A DNA stretch of 64,000 nt, taken from assembly GCF_003386285.1 (NCBI RefSeq), contig NZ_QPNC01000005.1, positions 62,001 through 126,000 of the forward strand. Direction: 5' to 3'. Below the pieces are notes generated by a model. That model saw only the letters and a program-made list of their open reading frames with translations. It searched no databases and was not told the origin of the DNA. Shown here in pieces: positions 8,901-21,800 of this stretch. How positions within the stretch are numbered: position 1 is the stretch's first letter; each line of letters begins with the position of its first letter. The position numbers and the translations under genes were made by a program. Source of the stretch: Nocardiopsis sp. FIRDI 009. GTDB taxonomy: Bacteria > Actinomycetota > Actinomycetes > Streptosporangiales > Streptosporangiaceae.

Positions 8901-11900
8901 TCGGCGGCGTCGACGGGAGCCCCACCGCCGACGCGACGTCGCCGAAGCCGACGGTCTCCCCCCACCGGAGCGCGCCGACCGACGACGACCCGATCGCCAT
9001 CACCGCGATGGCGTGCCGCCTGCCGGGCGGGGCCGACTCCCCCGAACGGCTGTGGCGGCTGGTCGAGGACGGGGTGGACGCGATCGGGGACTTCCCGGAC
9101 AACCGGGGCTGGGACCTCGACTCCCTCTACGACCCCGAACCGGGCGTCCCGGGACGCACCTACACGCGGTCCGGCGGGTTCCTGTACGACGCCGACATGT
9201 TCGACGCCGACTTCTTCGGCATCAGCCCCCGCGAGGCCGACGCCATGGACCCGCAGCAGCGCCTGCTGCTGGAGACCTCCTGGGAGGCGATCCACCGCGC
9301 GGGCCTGACCACCGACGACCTGCACGACCAGCAGGTCGGGGTGTTCGTCGGCGCGATGCCCACCGAGTACGGTCCGCGCCTGGCCGATCCGGGCGCGGGC
9401 GCCGACGGCGGCTACCGCCTCACGGGCAGCACACTGAGCGTGGCCTCGGGACGCATCGCCTACGTGCTGGGCCTGCGCGGGCCCGCGCTGACCATCGACA
9501 CCGCGTGCTCGGCCTCCCTCGTGGCGCTGCACCAGGCGGTGGGGGCGATCCAGCGCGGTGAGTGCTCGATGGCCCTGGCCGGGGGCGCCACGGTGATGGC
9601 CACCCCCGGGATGTTCCTGGAGTTCGCCGCGCAGCGCGGACTCTCCCCCGACGGGCGCTGCCGCGCGTTCGGCGCCGGAGCGGACGGGACCGCGTGGGCG
9701 GAGGGGGCGGGGATGCTCCTGCTGGAGCGCGCCTCCCAGGCACGCCGCCACGGACGGCCCGTGCTGGCCCTGGTCAGGGGCAGCGCCGTCAACTCCGACG
9801 GGGCCAGCAACGGGTTGACCGCGCCCAACCGCGAGGCCCAGGAGCGGGTGATCCGGCGGGCGCTGGAGTCCGCCGGGCTGTCCCCGGACGAGGTCGACGC
9901 CGTGGAGGCGCACGGCACCGGGACCCGGCTGGGCGATCCGATCGAGGCGCGCGCGCTGAGCTCGGTGTACGGACGGGGGCGCGCGGACGGCCGTGACCTG
10001 CGGTTGGGGTCGCTCAAGTCCAACATCGGCCACACCCAGGCCGCCGCCGGGGTGGCCGGGGTGATCAAGACCGTGGAGGCGCTGCGGCACGGGCGTCTGC
10101 CCCGCACCCTGCACGTGGACGAGCCCACCGACGGGATCGAGTGGAAGGACAGCGGTCTGCGCCTCCTGCGGGAGGCGGAGCCGTGGCCGGACACCGGGCG
10201 TCCCCGCCGGGCCGCCGTGTCCTCCTTCGGTATCAGCGGGACCAACGCGCACGTGGTGCTGGAGGGCGTCGCCGACGAGGGCGCCCCCGTCACCGTCCCG
10301 GACCCGCCCTTCCGACGCAGGCGCCACTGGGTCGTGCCGGAGCCGCCGCGTGCCGCCGAGCCGGAGAACGTGGCCCGCCCCCTGCTCGACGACGGCCTGG
10401 CCCTCGCGGACGGGCGCACGGTGTTCACCGGCCTCCTCGACCCCGCCCGCCACCCCTGGGTCCGCGACCACGGGCTGCTGGGCAGGGTCGTCCTCCCGGG
10501 GACGGTCTTCGTCGACCTGGTCGCGCACGCGGCCCACCGGGTCGGAGCGCGGGCACTGGCCGAGCTGGCGCTGGAGGCGCCGCTGGTCCTGCGGCGGGAC
10601 CACGCCGTCCACCTCCAGGTCATCGTCGAGCCCGGCGACGAGAGGGGGCGTCGGCGGGTCGGTGTCCACGCACGTGACGAGGGCGCCGACGACGCTTCGT
10701 GGACCCGGCACGCCTCGGGCTCCCTGGACGAGACGGAGCCGGAACCGGCGCGGACACCGGCCGGCCCCGAGGGCGGCGAGGCGGTCGTGGAGGCCGACTA
10801 CGACCGGCTGGAACGGCGCGGCCACACCTACGGCCCCGCCTTCCGGGGGCTGCGCTCGGCACGGTGGGAGGACGGTGAGCTCGTCGCCGAGGTGGTCGCG
10901 CCCGACGTCCTGGACACGACCGCGCCCCTCCACGGCCCGCACCCGGCCCTGACGGACGCCGCGCTGCACGCGCTGCTCCTGCGCGAAGACGCAGACGGGG
11001 ACGCACTCATGGTGCCGTTCACCTGGTCCGGCGTGCGTGTGGGCGCCCAGGGGGCCGATTCCGCGCCCCGCTCACTGCGTGCGCGCTGTACCGAGCTGGG
11101 CCCCTGGCGGTACCGGGTCGTGCTCGACGACGGGCACGGCGCCCCGGTCCTCACCGTCGACGAACTCGTCCTGCGCCCCTTCGACGAGAGCGACCTGCCC
11201 GCACCGGAGCCCGGAGAGCTGCCGGAACTGTACGAGATCGCATGGCGGCGGGTGGAGGTGCCCGACCCCGAGGTGTCGGCTCCCAGCGGACTGCCCGACC
11301 TCGTCTCCCTCGGCCCCGACGACCCGGTGCCGCCGGTCGTCTCCACCGAACTGCCCGCGGCGGTCGTCTACGTGGAGGACGCCCCCGTCACCGAGGCGGT
11401 GCGTGAGGGACTCGACTCCGTTCTGCAGACCGTCCGCGACTGGCTGACCGACGAGCGGTTCGCCCACGCGCGCCTGGCCGTCGTGACCTGGAGGGCGGTG
11501 CCCACCGGTCCCGGGACCCGGCTGAGCGGCCTGGCGGCGGCACCCGTGTGGGGCCTGCTGCGCGCGGCCCAGAGGGAGCATCCGGGACGGCTCGTGCTCG
11601 TGGACTCCGACGGTTCGGAGGACTCGCACCGGATGCTGGCCTCGGCCGTCACCCTGGACGAACCGCAGCTGGCCCTGCGGTCGGGGACGGTTCTGGTGCC
11701 CCGGCTCGTCCGTTCGGAGAACGGCCGTGATCGCACGCCTCCGGGGACGCTGTGGCGCCTGGACACCCGCGCCCCCGGGTCCCTCTCCGACATCGAGATG
11801 CTGGCGGCGGGTGAGGCCGCCCGCGAGCTCGGGCCGCACGAGGTGCGCCTGGCCGTGCGCGCGGCCGGGGTGAACTTCCGCGATGTGGTCGTGGCGCTCG

Positions 11901-14005
11901 GCATGGTCGGGAACGAGACCGGCATGGGCATCGAGGGGGCGGGGATCGTCCTGGAGACCGGTGCCGAGGTGTCCGACCTGGCACCGGGCGACCGGGTGTT
12001 CGGGATGTTCGACGGCGCCTTCGGGCCGATCGCGGTCGCCGACGCCCGCAGGCTGGCCCGGATGTCCCGGGACTGGACGTTCGAGCAGGCCGCGGCGATC
12101 CCCGTCGCCTTCCTCACCGCCTACCACGGACTCGTGGACCTGGCCGCGGTGCGTCCCGGCGAGAGCGTCCTGGTGCACGCCGCCGCCGGTGGGGTGGGGA
12201 CGGCCGCCGTCCAGTTGGCCCGCCACATGGGCGCGCGGGTGTTCGGGACCGCCAGCCCGCACAAGTGGGCGGCCCTGGAGGAGTACGGGCTCACCGCTGA
12301 CCGGCTCGCCTCCTCCCGCACCCTGGAGTTCGAGAAACGGCTGCGCGCCGCCAACGACGGCCGCGGTATGGACGTGGTCCTCAACGCGCTCGGCGGCGAG
12401 TTCGTCGACGCGTCGCTGCGGCTCCTGCGCTCACCGGGGGACGGGGAGGGGCCCGGCGGACGGTTCGTGGAGATGGGCAAGACCGACATCCGCTCCCGGG
12501 ACGAGGTCGCCGCCACCCACCCCGGCCGCGACTACCAGGCGTTCAACCTCCCCGACGTCGAGCCGGAGCGGATCGGGCAGATGCTCGCCCGGGTGGTCGA
12601 GCTGTTTGACGGCGGTGTCCTGAAGCCGCCGCCGACCACCACCTACGACCTCCGGCGGGCGGGGGACGCCCTGCGCGTCCTGCAACGCGGTGAGAACGTC
12701 GGCAAGCTGGTCCTCACCGTCCCGGCACCCTTCCCGCAGGACCGCACGGTCCTGGTCACCGGAGGCACCGGCGTTCTGGGGCACCGCCTGGCCCGTCACC
12801 TGGTCGCCGGTTACGGGGCACGCGACCTGCTGCTGGTCAGCCGAAGCGGATCCGGAGCCGAGGGACAGCAGGACCGCACCGCCGAACTGGCCGCCCTGGG
12901 CGCCCGGGTGCGCGTCGTCGCCTGCGACGTCGCCGACCGCGACGCCCTCGCCGCGGTCCTGGCGGACCTGGACCGCCCCCTCGGTGCGGTGGTGCACGCC
13001 ACGGGGCTGCTCGACGACGCCCCCGTCACCGACCTCACCCCGGGACGGGTCGACCGCGTGCTGCGCCCCAAGGTGGACGGGGCGTGGAACCTGCACGAGC
13101 TCACGGCCGACACGGACCTGGGCGCGTTCGTCCTGTTCTCCTCCGCCGTCGGGGTGCTGGGCAACCCCGGACAGGCCCACTACGCGGCGGGCAACGTCTT
13201 CTGCGACGCCCTGGCCCACCACCGGCGCGAGCGCGGGTTGCCCGCGACCTCCCTCGCGTGGGGGCTGTGGGACGGTCCGACCGGTATGACCGGGCACCTG
13301 ACCGCGGCGCAGACCAGGGCGATGGGCAGGTCCGGCATGGCGCCGATGCCGCCGGAGGCGGCCCTGCGCCTGTTCGACACGGCACTGTGGCGGGACGTGT
13401 CGTACGCCGTTCCCACCTGGATCGACTCCACCGCGGACGCCGACCTCGCCCCGCTGCGGGACCTGGTCACCCGCCGTCCGGCGGGCCGGGAGAGCCCAGG
13501 CGCCCCCGGCGCCGCCTCCGAGGCGGCGGGCGGGCGGGCGTCCACCGGTGCCGCCGAACGCGTCGCGGCGCTGCCGGAGGCCGAACGGGAGCGCGCCCTC
13601 CTGGCCGAGGTGCGCACCCACCTGGCCGTCGTCCTCGGCCATGATCCGGGCGCGCCCCGCGTGGACGCGGACCGGCCCTTCCGCGAGTTCGGTCTGGACT
13701 CCCTGACCGGACTGGAACTGCGCAACCGGCTCGCCGCGGCGCTCGGGGTGCGCGTTCCGGGCACCGCCGTCTTCGACCACCCCACCCCGCGCGCGCTCGC
13801 GCGGCTGCTGGCGGACCTCGTGGCCCCCGAAGCGCCGGAGGTCCCCCAGCCCAGGCCCACCGACGTGTCGGGTCCCGAACCCGACACCGGGGCGGAGGGG
13901 GAGGGGATCGACGCGATGGACGTCGACGACCTCGTGAACCTCGCCATGCAAGGAGAGGCCCACCGATCCCCACATGGACAGGAGACAGCAGATGACGTCC
14001 GATGA
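5963..14005 (+). CDS. Modular PKS: KSQ-AT-ACP loading module plus AT-less KS-DH-ER-KR-ACP module 1
   Basis: A 2680-residue type I PKS. Loading module: KS with Gln176 replacing the catalytic Cys (SGQSS), a decarboxylating KSQ; AT with Ser624 in GHSQG and YASH at 723-726, the methylmalonyl-type signature, predicting a propionyl starter; ACP with Ser943. Module 1: KS with Cys1182 (TACSAS) and HGTGT, ending near residue 1434. The usual post-AT linker motif (FRRRRHW) follows at once, and DH begins by residue 1472, so there is no room for an AT. DH has H1503 in HxxxGxxxxP and D1665. ER has HAAAGGVG near 2072, with Val at the stereochemistry-linked position where some ERs have Tyr. KR has TGGTGVLG near 2266, an LDD motif (B-type) and the catalytic Tyr near 2406. 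ACP Ser lies near 2580. The C-terminal acidic helix resembles a docking domain. The next gene overlaps by 14 bases. Confidence 0.95.
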   Translation: MISDRSNTDPRGPGTPVAVVGLACRLPGASTPEAFWRLLCEGREAITAPPERLGAPAVERDHRWGGYLDRAEDFDAAFFGVSPREALAMDPQQRLMLELSWEAVENSRTAPDTLRGSDTGVFTGAIASDYALVQQRGDRAEIGHHTLTGTQRGMIANRVSYTLGLSGPSLTVDSGQSSSLVSVYMAMESLRRGECTTALAGGVNLILAPESTESVERFGGLSPDAHCYTLDARANGYARGEGGAVVVLKTLDRALADGDRIHAVLRGGAVNNSGDTAYLARPDARGQEAVLRAALRRASAEPGQVAYVEMHGTGTPAGDPVEAAALGAVFGPGREEALRVGSAKTNIGHLEGAAGIVGLVKTVLSVAHGQLPPTRNFAAPHPAIDLERLRLSPQLHREPWPADAPLAGVSSFGMGGTNCHLVVGPPPPRQPEPVGKGRGESALDPVPWVLSARSEAALRAQASALHAHVSARPGLRAEDVGLSLATTRTVFEHRAVILASGGSGARELESVRPERAPGGDDAGPVLVFPGQGGQWAGMARDLLDGDGPLAQVFTKRVLECERALDPHVDWSLVQVLRGDPRAPSFVGPGARVDVVQPVLWAVMVALAEVWAALGVRPAAVIGHSQGEIAAACVAGALSLEEAAWVVALRSRALTTLSGTGGMASLGLTPQRARELVDGTDDLYLAAVNGPDSVLVSGGPAAVRRAVDDCVDNGVHGALVDVDYASHSAHVERIRDVLAQRLAGIAPRPARVPFFSTLTGAALAEDETALDAGYWYRNLSHTVRFAEATEAAVQAGHRTFLEVGPHPVLSYAIERTLEAAGTRGAVLETLRRDRGDQAQLLTAAARAFTHGVDVDWGALFARTNARPVDLPTYPFQRTRFWPRTAPATGAPATADASARRPGRGVGGTEDTRALVMSLCARVLEQEAPAAGDEGRAFRDLGFDSVMLLELAELLEEETGVHLDETALFDLPTPAALADHLIGGVDGSPTADATSPKPTVSPHRSAPTDDDPIAITAMACRLPGGADSPERLWRLVEDGVDAIGDFPDNRGWDLDSLYDPEPGVPGRTYTRSGGFLYDADMFDADFFGISPREADAMDPQQRLLLETSWEAIHRAGLTTDDLHDQQVGVFVGAMPTEYGPRLADPGAGADGGYRLTGSTLSVASGRIAYVLGLRGPALTIDTACSASLVALHQAVGAIQRGECSMALAGGATVMATPGMFLEFAAQRGLSPDGRCRAFGAGADGTAWAEGAGMLLLERASQARRHGRPVLALVRGSAVNSDGASNGLTAPNREAQERVIRRALESAGLSPDEVDAVEAHGTGTRLGDPIEARALSSVYGRGRADGRDLRLGSLKSNIGHTQAAAGVAGVIKTVEALRHGRLPRTLHVDEPTDGIEWKDSGLRLLREAEPWPDTGRPRRAAVSSFGISGTNAHVVLEGVADEGAPVTVPDPPFRRRRHWVVPEPPRAAEPENVARPLLDDGLALADGRTVFTGLLDPARHPWVRDHGLLGRVVLPGTVFVDLVAHAAHRVGARALAELALEAPLVLRRDHAVHLQVIVEPGDERGRRRVGVHARDEGADDASWTRHASGSLDETEPEPARTPAGPEGGEAVVEADYDRLERRGHTYGPAFRGLRSARWEDGELVAEVVAPDVLDTTAPLHGPHPALTDAALHALLLREDADGDALMVPFTWSGVRVGAQGADSAPRSLRARCTELGPWRYRVVLDDGHGAPVLTVDELVLRPFDESDLPAPEPGELPELYEIAWRRVEVPDPEVSAPSGLPDLVSLGPDDPVPPVVSTELPAAVVYVEDAPVTEAVREGLDSVLQTVRDWLTDERFAHARLAVVTWRAVPTGPGTRLSGLAAAPVWGLLRAAQREHPGRLVLVDSDGSEDSHRMLASAVTLDEPQLALRSGTVLVPRLVRSENGRDRTPPGTLWRLDTRAPGSLSDIEMLAAGEAARELGPHEVRLAVRAAGVNFRDVVVALGMVGNETGMGIEGAGIVLETGAEVSDLAPGDRVFGMFDGAFGPIAVADARRLARMSRDWTFEQAAAIPVAFLTAYHGLVDLAAVRPGESVLVHAAAGGVGTAAVQLARHMGARVFGTASPHKWAALEEYGLTADRLASSRTLEFEKRLRAANDGRGMDVVLNALGGEFVDASLRLLRSPGDGEGPGGRFVEMGKTDIRSRDEVAATHPGRDYQAFNLPDVEPERIGQMLARVVELFDGGVLKPPPTTTYDLRRAGDALRVLQRGENVGKLVLTVPAPFPQDRTVLVTGGTGVLGHRLARHLVAGYGARDLLLVSRSGSGAEGQQDRTAELAALGARVRVVACDVADRDALAAVLADLDRPLGAVVHATGLLDDAPVTDLTPGRVDRVLRPKVDGAWNLHELTADTDLGAFVLFSSAVGVLGNPGQAHYAAGNVFCDALAHHRRERGLPATSLAWGLWDGPTGMTGHLTAAQTRAMGRSGMAPMPPEAALRLFDTALWRDVSYAVPTWIDSTADADLAPLRDLVTRRPAGRESPGAPGAASEAAGGRASTGAAERVAALPEAERERALLAEVRTHLAVVLGHDPGAPRVDADRPFREFGLDSLTGLELRNRLAAALGVRVPGTAVFDHPTPRALARLLADLVAPEAPEVPQPRPTDVSGPEPDTGAEGEGIDAMDVDDLVNLAMQGEAHRSPHGQETADDVR

Positions 14006-17000
14006 CCACCGTCTGGTGGCGGCGCTCAGGTCCGCACTCAAGGAGAACGCCCGGCTGCGCGAGCAGCTCGACGACGTCGCGTCCCGTGAACCGATCGCCG
14101 TCGTGGGCATGGAGTGCCGCCTCCCGGGCGGCGTCGACTCACCGGAGGACCTGTGGGACCTGCTCGTCGACGGCCGCGAGACGGTGGGACCGCTGCCGGA
14201 TGACCGCGGATGGGATCTGGCGTCGCTCCTCGGCGAGGGCGGCCGCGAGCCCCGCTCCGCGATGAGACGGGGGTCCTTCCTCGACGGCCCCGGCGACTTC
14301 GACCCCGGCCTGTTCGGGATCTCCCCGCGTGAGGCGGAGGCGATGGACCCGCAGCAGCGCCTGCTGCTGGAGGTGGCCTGGACGTCCCTGGAGCGCTCCG
14401 GGGTCGCGCCCGACTCGCTCGCGGGCTCGGACACCGGTGTCTACGTCGGCGCGCTGGCCCCCGAGTACGGGCCGAGACTGCCCGAGGCGCCGCCGGACGG
14501 GCTGGCGATGACCGGGACGTCGCTCAGCGTGGCCTCGGGCCGGTTGTCGTACACGCTGGGACTGACGGGCCCCGCGTTGACGGTGGACACGGCGTGTTCG
14601 TCGTCGTTGGTGGCCGTGCACCTGGCCGTGCGCGCGCTGCGGGCGGGGGAGTGCTCGCTCGCCCTGGCGGGCGGGGTCACCGTCATGTCCTCACCGGGGC
14701 CGCTCACCGAGTTCACCACCCTGGGCGGACTGGCGTCGGACGGCCGGTGCAAGGCGTTCGGCGCGGGCGCGGACGGCGCCGCCTTCTCGGAGGGGGCGGG
14801 GATGGTCGTCCTGGAGCGGCTGTCCGACGCCCGCCGCAACGGACGCCGCGTCCTGGCGGTGATCCGGGGCAGCGCCGTCAACTCCGACGGCGCCTCCAAC
14901 GGGCTGACCGCGCCCAACGGCCCCTCCCAGGAGCGGGTGATCCGCCACGCGCTGGCCGACGCCCGCCTGGGACCGGGCGACGTCGACGCGGTGGAGGCGC
15001 ACGGCACCGGCACCACGCTGGGCGACCCGATCGAGGCCCAGGCGCTGCTGGCCACCTACGGGCGGGACCGCCCCGAGGACCGGCCGCTGTGGCTGGGCTC
15101 CCTCAAGTCCAACCTGGGGCACACCCAGGCGGCGGCCGGGGTCGCCGGACTCATCAAACTGGTGCTGTCCCTGCGCCACGGGAGACTGCCCCGGACCCTG
15201 CACGCCGACACACCCACCCCCCACGTGGACTGGTCCTCGGGAGCGGTGCGCCTGCTGACCGAGGAGCGGCGCTGGGAGCGGTCGGACCGGCCGCGCAGGG
15301 CGGCGGTGTCGTCCTTCGGGATGAGCGGGACCAACGCCCACCTCATCGTGGAACAGGCACCCGACGGCGCCCGGGACCGGGCCGACGGGAACACACCGCG
15401 CACCGACCGGCTCCCCGTCCCCCTGCCCTGGACGCTCTCGGCCCGTGACGGCGCCGCCCTGCGCGCACAGGCCGAGCGCCTCCGCGACCACCTTCAGGAC
15501 CACCCCGAGGCCGACCTCGCCGACGTCGGCTGGTCGTTGGCCACCACCCGGTCCGCGCTGGAGCACCGGGCGGTCGCCGTCGCCCGGGACCGGGCGGGGT
15601 ACCTGGCGGCCCTCGACGCGGTGGCCGGGGGACGGGCGCACCCGGGCGCGGTGGTCGGCACGGCCCGGGGCGGCCACCAGCCCGTGTTCGTCTTCCCCGG
15701 CCAGGGCGGCCAGTGGCCCGGTATGGCCGTCGACCTGCTGGACGCCTCGCCGGTGTTCGCGCGGCACATGGCCGAGTGCGAGTCCGCGCTGGCGCCGCAC
15801 ACCGACGTCTCGCTGACGGAGGTGCTGCGCTCGGGCGGCGCGCTCCTGGACCGGGTGGACGTGGTGCAACCCGTCCTGTGGGCGGTCATGGTCTCGCTCG
15901 CGGAGCTGTGGCGCTCCCACGGTGTGCGTCCCTCGGCCGTCGTGGGCCACTCCCAGGGGGAGATCGCCGCCGCCTGCGTGGCCGGGGCGCTCTCCCTGGA
16001 GGACGCCGCCCGCGTGGTGGCCCTGCGCAGCCGTGCGATCCTGGCGCTGTCGGGCACGGGCGCGATGGCCTCGGTCGGCCTACCCGAGCGGGAGGTGCGC
16101 GCGCACCTGGCCGGACTCGCCGCGGACGCGCACGTGGCCGCGGTCAACTCCCCGGAGTCGACCGTGGTCGCGGGCGAGCCCGCGGCGGTGCGCGGCCTGG
16201 TCGAGGAGTACGGGGCCCGGGGCGTCCACGCGCGGATGATCGCGGTGGACTACGCCTCGCACACCCCGCACGTGGAACGGCTGCGCGCACGGATCACCGA
16301 GGAGCTGGCCGGGATCACGCCCCGGCGGCCCGACGTGCCGATGTACTCCACCGTCACCGGCGGCCGCCTGGACGGGACCGCCCTGGACGCCGACTACTGG
16401 TACCGGGGGCTGGCGAGCCCGGTCGAGTTCGAGGCCGCCGCCCGCGAGCTGCTGGAGCACGGCCACGACGCGTTCGTCGAGGTCGGGCCGCACCCCGTCC
16501 TGGGCGCGGCCCTGCGGGAGACCGCCGAGGCGGCCGGAGCCCGCGACACGGTCGTCCTGGGCACGCTCCGCCGAGGCGAGGGCGGCCCCTCCCGGTTCGC
16601 CACCTCCCTGGCCGAGGCGCACGCGCACGGCGTCGACCCCGACTGGGAACGGGTGTTCGGCGGCGGTCGCCGCGTCGTCGACCTGCCCACCTACCCCTTC
16701 CAGCACCAGCGCTTCTGGCGGCCGGGCGGGCCGGACGGCTCCGCCCCGGGCACGGCCGGGTCCGCCTCCGGGGCGACCGACTCCCTGGACGAGTGGGTCT
16801 ACGAGGAGGACTGGACTCCGGTCCAGGGGCACCCGGCGCGGACCACCCCCTCGGGGACCTGGCTGCTCTTCCGCCGGGGGGAGCTGGACGGGACGGTCGC
16901 CGCCTGCGTCTCGGCCCTGGACGCCCGCGGCCACCGGACCCGGGTCGTGGACCTGCCCCCGACCACCGACCGCCGCGGTCTGGCCGACCTCGTCGCCGAC

Positions 17001-18740
17001 GCCCGCCGGGGGGCCGAGCCGATCGTCGGGGTGCTGTCCCTGGCCGCCCTGGGCGACGCCGAGGCGGGCATCACCCGGCCCACCCGTGCGTGGGGGCACC
17101 GCCACACCGTCCTGCTCGTCCAGGCGCTCGGCGACGCCGGGATCACCGCGCCGCTGTGGTGCCTCACCCGGGGCGCGGTTCCGGCCGACGGGGGAGTGAC
17201 CGACCCGACCGCCGCGCTCGTGTGGGGGTTCGGCCGCGTGGCCGCCCAGGAGCACACCGACCGCTGGGGCGGGCTCGTCGACCTCCCCGACCCGCCCACC
17301 CGGGGAACCGGGGAACTGCTCGCCCGGGTCCTCACCGGGGAGACCGCCGGGGGCGAGGACCAGGTGGCGATCCGGGGCGGCCGCGTCCTCGCGCGCCGAC
17401 TGGGCCGCGCACCGCTCGGCCGGGTCAGGGCCACCCGCCGCTGGGCACCCTCCGGAACCGTCCTGGTCACGGGGGGAACCGGGGCGCTGGGTTCGCACAC
17501 CGCCCGCTGGCTGGCCCGGCGGGGCGCCGAGCACCTCCTCCTGGTCAGCCGCCGGGGAGGGGACTCGCCCGGGGCCGGGGAACTGGTCGAGGAGCTGCGC
17601 GCGGCCGGGCCCGAGGTGACCGTCGCCGCGTGCGACGTCGCCGACCGCGCCGCGTTGGCCGGTGTCCTGGCCGACATCCCCGAGGAGTATCCGCTGCGCG
17701 CGGTCGTCCACACGGCCGCCGCCCTGGACGACGGCTCCGTCGACTCGCTCACCCCCGACCAGGTGGCCTGCGCCCTGCGGGCCAAGGCGGACGGGGCGGT
17801 GCACCTGCACGAGCTGACGCGGGGCCTGGACCTGTCGGCCTTCGTCCTGTACTCCTCGGTCTCCGCCGTGTTCGGCGTGGCCGGGCAGGGCAACTACGCC
17901 CCGGGCAACGCGTTCTGCGAGGCGCTGGCCCACCACCGGCGCGCCCTCGGCCTCCCGGCCACCTCGGTGGCCTGGGGCGCGTGGTCGGGGCGGGGCATGG
18001 CCGAGGACGGGGCGGTCGCCGACCTGCTGCGCCGCCACGGCCTGCCGACGATGGACCCCGACGCGGCCGTCGGCGCGCTCGGGCACGCCCTCGACCGCGA
18101 CCTGACCGCGCTGGCGATCGCCGACGTCGACTGGCCGCGGTTCCGCGCCGCGCTGACCGCCAACCGCCCCAGCCCCTTCGTCGGCGACCTGGGCCGAACG
18201 GCCGCCGAGAGCACCGGGACGGGCGGGGGCGCGGAGGGCGGCCTGGTGGAACGGCTGTCCGGGGCGGGGCGCGCCGAGCGGCGCCGAACCCTCACCGACC
18301 GCGTGTGCGAGACGGTCGCCGCGCTGCTCGGCTACCCGTCGGGTGAGGCGCTGGACGCCGACCGGGGGCTGAAGGACCTGGGCCTGGACTCGGTGACCGC
18401 GATCGAGCTGCGCAACCGCCTCTCCGCCCTCACCGGGCTGCGGCTGCCCTCGGGGCTGGCCTACTCCCACCCGACGTGCACGGCGCTCGGCCACCACCTG
18501 GAGGAGCGGCTGTTCGGGGACACCGAACGGATCGTCATGGCGCGCATCGACGGCATCGAGGCGGCCCTGGCCGAGCACGACGGCTCCGACCTGGACCGCG
18601 AAGCCGTCGCCCGCCGACTGCGCGGGCTGCTGGAGCGCCTGTCCCCGCCGGCCCCGCGCGACACCGGGGACGGCCACGACCTGGAGTCCGCCTCCAGGGA
18701 GGAGCTGTTCGCCTTCATCGACGAGGCCCTGCGCGACTGA
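13992..18740 (+). CDS. Modular PKS: module 2, KS-AT-KR-ACP
   Basis: A 1582-residue single-module PKS adding one extender and leaving a beta-hydroxyl. An N-terminal coiled-coil docking segment (about residues 1-33) suits the C-terminus of the preceding protein. KS has Cys202 (TACSSS). AT has Ser654 in GHSQG and YASH at 754-757, predicting methylmalonyl-CoA. KR has an intact TGGTGALG, an LDD motif (B-type hydroxyl) and Tyr1302. ACP has Ser1467 (GLDSV). No DH or ER is present. The C-terminal 110 residues contain helical docking sequence. I chose ATG 13992 because AGGAG lies at 13980-13984 and the MTSDD start is typical of PKS docking domains; an in-frame ATG at 13974 lacks such a site. The gene overlaps its predecessor by 14 bases. 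Confidence 0.95.
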   Translation: MTSDDHRLVAALRSALKENARLREQLDDVASREPIAVVGMECRLPGGVDSPEDLWDLLVDGRETVGPLPDDRGWDLASLLGEGGREPRSAMRRGSFLDGPGDFDPGLFGISPREAEAMDPQQRLLLEVAWTSLERSGVAPDSLAGSDTGVYVGALAPEYGPRLPEAPPDGLAMTGTSLSVASGRLSYTLGLTGPALTVDTACSSSLVAVHLAVRALRAGECSLALAGGVTVMSSPGPLTEFTTLGGLASDGRCKAFGAGADGAAFSEGAGMVVLERLSDARRNGRRVLAVIRGSAVNSDGASNGLTAPNGPSQERVIRHALADARLGPGDVDAVEAHGTGTTLGDPIEAQALLATYGRDRPEDRPLWLGSLKSNLGHTQAAAGVAGLIKLVLSLRHGRLPRTLHADTPTPHVDWSSGAVRLLTEERRWERSDRPRRAAVSSFGMSGTNAHLIVEQAPDGARDRADGNTPRTDRLPVPLPWTLSARDGAALRAQAERLRDHLQDHPEADLADVGWSLATTRSALEHRAVAVARDRAGYLAALDAVAGGRAHPGAVVGTARGGHQPVFVFPGQGGQWPGMAVDLLDASPVFARHMAECESALAPHTDVSLTEVLRSGGALLDRVDVVQPVLWAVMVSLAELWRSHGVRPSAVVGHSQGEIAAACVAGALSLEDAARVVALRSRAILALSGTGAMASVGLPEREVRAHLAGLAADAHVAAVNSPESTVVAGEPAAVRGLVEEYGARGVHARMIAVDYASHTPHVERLRARITEELAGITPRRPDVPMYSTVTGGRLDGTALDADYWYRGLASPVEFEAAARELLEHGHDAFVEVGPHPVLGAALRETAEAAGARDTVVLGTLRRGEGGPSRFATSLAEAHAHGVDPDWERVFGGGRRVVDLPTYPFQHQRFWRPGGPDGSAPGTAGSASGATDSLDEWVYEEDWTPVQGHPARTTPSGTWLLFRRGELDGTVAACVSALDARGHRTRVVDLPPTTDRRGLADLVADARRGAEPIVGVLSLAALGDAEAGITRPTRAWGHRHTVLLVQALGDAGITAPLWCLTRGAVPADGGVTDPTAALVWGFGRVAAQEHTDRWGGLVDLPDPPTRGTGELLARVLTGETAGGEDQVAIRGGRVLARRLGRAPLGRVRATRRWAPSGTVLVTGGTGALGSHTARWLARRGAEHLLLVSRRGGDSPGAGELVEELRAAGPEVTVAACDVADRAALAGVLADIPEEYPLRAVVHTAAALDDGSVDSLTPDQVACALRAKADGAVHLHELTRGLDLSAFVLYSSVSAVFGVAGQGNYAPGNAFCEALAHHRRALGLPATSVAWGAWSGRGMAEDGAVADLLRRHGLPTMDPDAAVGALGHALDRDLTALAIADVDWPRFRAALTANRPSPFVGDLGRTAAESTGTGGGAEGGLVERLSGAGRAERRRTLTDRVCETVAALLGYPSGEALDADRGLKDLGLDSVTAIELRNRLSALTGLRLPSGLAYSHPTCTALGHHLEERLFGDTERIVMARIDGIEAALAEHDGSDLDREAVARRLRGLLERLSPPAPRDTGDGHDLESASREELFAFIDEALRD
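14578..14866 (+). repeat. KS-coding tracts nearly identical to 19437-19725
   Basis: Within the KS regions of modules 2 and 3 there are long identical stretches. Positions 14578-14629 and 19437-19488 are 52 bases with one mismatch, spanning the active-site Cys. Positions 14809-14866 and 19668-19725 are 58 identical bases. Third-codon positions are preserved, so this is more than protein conservation. Confidence 0.8.
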
Positions 18741-18844
18741 GGGCCACCTCCACCCATCCGACCCGTTTCTCCCGATCCACCCCGCTCCCCGACCCGCGTC
18801 CGCCTCCCCCGGCCGCGGACGACACGAACGGTGAGGCCACGCCC

Positions 18845-21800
18845 ATGTCCGATGACGCCAAGCTCCTCGACTACCTCAAACGGGTGACAGCCGACCTGCG
18901 CCGCGCCCGCGCCGAACTGGAGGACCTGCGTTCACGCGACCGCGAACCGGTCGCGATCGTGGGCATGGGCTGTCGGCTGCCGGGCGGCGTGGACTCCCCG
19001 GAGGCGCTGTGGCGTCTGCTGGAGGACCAGGTGGACGCGGTCGGTGAGCCGCCCGCCGACCGCGGGTGGGACCTGGACTCACTGACGGACCGGCTGGGAA
19101 GGACGCACTGGGGCGGCTTCCTGGACGACGTGGCCGGTTTCGACGCCGACTTCTTCGGGGTCTCGCCGCGTGAGGCCGCCGCGATGGACCCCCAGCAGCG
19201 CCTCATGCTGGAGGTGTCGTGGGAGGCGATCGAGCGCGCCGGGATCGACCCCGTCTCCCTCGCGGGCAGCCCCACCGGCGTGTTCACGGGGATCAGCACC
19301 AACGACTACGCGGCGGGCTCGGCGGCGGGTTCGCTCCCCGTCCCGGAGGAGGCCGAGGGGTACCTGCTGACGGGCACCGCCACGAGCGTCGCCTCCGGCC
19401 GGGTGGCCTACACCCTGGGGCTGGCGGGTCCGGCGCTGACGGTGGACACGGCGTGTTCGTCGTCGTCGGTGGCCGTGCACCTGGCCGTCGGCGCCCTGCG
19501 CCGGGGCGAGTGCTCCCTGGCGCTGGCGGGCGGAGCCACGGTCATGACCGGACCGGCGCTGTTCACGGAGCTGGCCAAGCAGGGCGGACTGGCGTCGGAC
19601 GGCCGGTGCAGGGCGTTCGGCGCGGGCGCGGACGGCGCGGGGTTCTCCGAGGGCGCGGGCGTGGTGCTCCTGGAGCGGCTGTCCGACGCCCGCCGCAACG
19701 GACGCCGCGTCCTGGCGGTGATCCGCGGGACGGCGGTCAACTCCGACGGCGCCTCCAACGGGCTGACCGCGCCCAGCGGTCCGGCCCAGGTGCGGGTGGT
19801 GCGCGCGGCGCTGGCCGACGCCGGCCTGGCGCCGGGCGACATCGACGCCGTGGAGGCGCACGGAACCGGAACCGAGCTGGGCGACCCGATCGAGGCCCAG
19901 GCCCTGATGGACGTGTTCGGGCCGGGGCGGGGGGCCGGGACGGTGGGCGTCGGTTCACTGAAGTCGAACATCGGTCACACCCAGGCGGCCGCGGGCGTGG
20001 CGGGTCTGATGAAGATGGTGCTGGCGCTGCGGCACGGGATGCTGCCGCGGACCCTGCACGCCGAGGAGCCCACCCCGCACGTGGACTGGGAGTCGGGGCG
20101 GCTGCGGGTGCTGTCCGAGGCGAGGCGGTGGGAGCGGGGCGAGCGTCCCCGCCGGGCCGGGGTGTCCTCGTTCGGTATCAGCGGGACCAATGCGCACCTG
20201 ATCGTGGAGGAGGCCCCCGCCGAGCCCCCGGCGCCGACGTTCGCGACCTCCGCGGCCCCCGCCCGGAGCGAGGAGCCCCGACCGCTGGTGGACGGGCCGG
20301 TGCCGTGGCTGCTGTCCGCGCGCACCGGGCCGGCCCTGGCGGAGCAGGCCGCGCGTCTGCGCGCCCGCCTGGCGGACGACACCGCCCCGGGCGCCGCCGA
20401 GGTCGCCCGGGCGCTCGCCACCACGCGGACCGCCTTCACCCGCCGGGCCGCGGTCGTCGGCGCCGACCGCGCGGAGCTCATGGACGGCTTGGCGGCGCTG
20501 GCCGACGGGCACCGCACCGAAGGCGTGGTCACGGGCACGGCCGCCGGGTCCGGCCGCCTGGCCGGACCCGTGTTCGTCTTCCCGGGACAGGGCGGACAGT
20601 GGCCGGCGATGGCGAGGGGGCTGCTGGCGTCGTCGCGGGTGTTCGCCGACACGGTGGCCGAGTGCGAGGCGGCACTGGCCCCGTTCACCGACTGGTCCCT
20701 GGGGGCGGTGCTGCGCGGCGAGCCCGGGGCCCCCGGGTTCGCGGGACCGGACGCCCGCGCGGACGTGGTGCAGCCGGTGCTGTGGGCGGTCACGGTGTCG
20801 CTGGCGCGGCTGTGGCGCGCCGCCGGGGTGGAACCCGCCGCCGTGGTGGGCCACTCCCAGGGGGAGATCGCCGCGGCGTGCGTGGCCGGCGCGCTGTCCC
20901 TGGAGGAGGGGGCCCGGGTCAGCGCGCTCCGCAGCCGGGTCTTCGAGGACCTGATCGGCCGCTGCCGTATGGCGGCGGTCAGGGTCGGCCCCGAACGCCT
21001 GGCGGAGCTCGTCGCGCCGTGGCGGGGCCGGGTCGCCGTGGGCGGGGTCAGCGGCCCCGAGTCGACGATCGTGTCGGGCGACGGGGCGGCGGTCGCGGAG
21101 TTCGTCGCCGCCTGCGAACGCGACGGTGTGCGGGTGCGGCCCTTCGACTTCGACTACGGCTCGCACTCGTTCCCCATCGACCGGGTCAGGGACCGGCTGC
21201 TGTCGGACCTGGCCGGGATCCGGCCGCGTGCGGGCGACGTCCCCTTCTACTCCACGGTCTCGACCACCCCCGAGTGGTCGCCGGAGTCCGCGCCGCCGCT
21301 CACCCCCCTGGACGGTGCCGGGCTCGACGCGCACTACTGGTACCGGAACCTGCGCCACCCCGTGCTGCTCGCCCCGGTGATCGCCGGGCTCGCCCGCCGG
21401 CACGGTGCGTTCGTCGAGGTCGGTCCGCACCAGGTGCTGTCACCCGCGATGGCCGAGACCCTGGAGGCCGCCGGCGCGGACCGGCCGGTCATCGGCACGC
21501 TGCGGCGGGACGAGGACGGGCCCACACGGTTCGTGACGGCCCTCGCCGAGGCCCACTGCCAGGGGGTCGGCGTCGACTGGGAACGGGTGACCGCGGACCC
21601 CGGTCGGGCGCCCGTGGAGCTGCCCACCTACCCGTTCCAGCGCCGTCGTCACTGGCTGTCGGATCCCCGGCCCTCCGGTGACCCCGCGGCCCTGGGCGTG
21701 CGGGACGCCGGGCACCCCCTCCTGGGCGCGCGGATCCCCCTCGCCGAGACCGGGCAGACGATGTTCACCGGTCTGCTCGACACCGGTCGGCACCCGTGGC

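Noticed and set aside
5831..10969. 1712-codon open frame on the minus strand across the loading module
   Set aside because: Antisense shadow of a high-GC PKS gene; low-complexity Arg/Gly/Val-rich translation with no recognisable domain.
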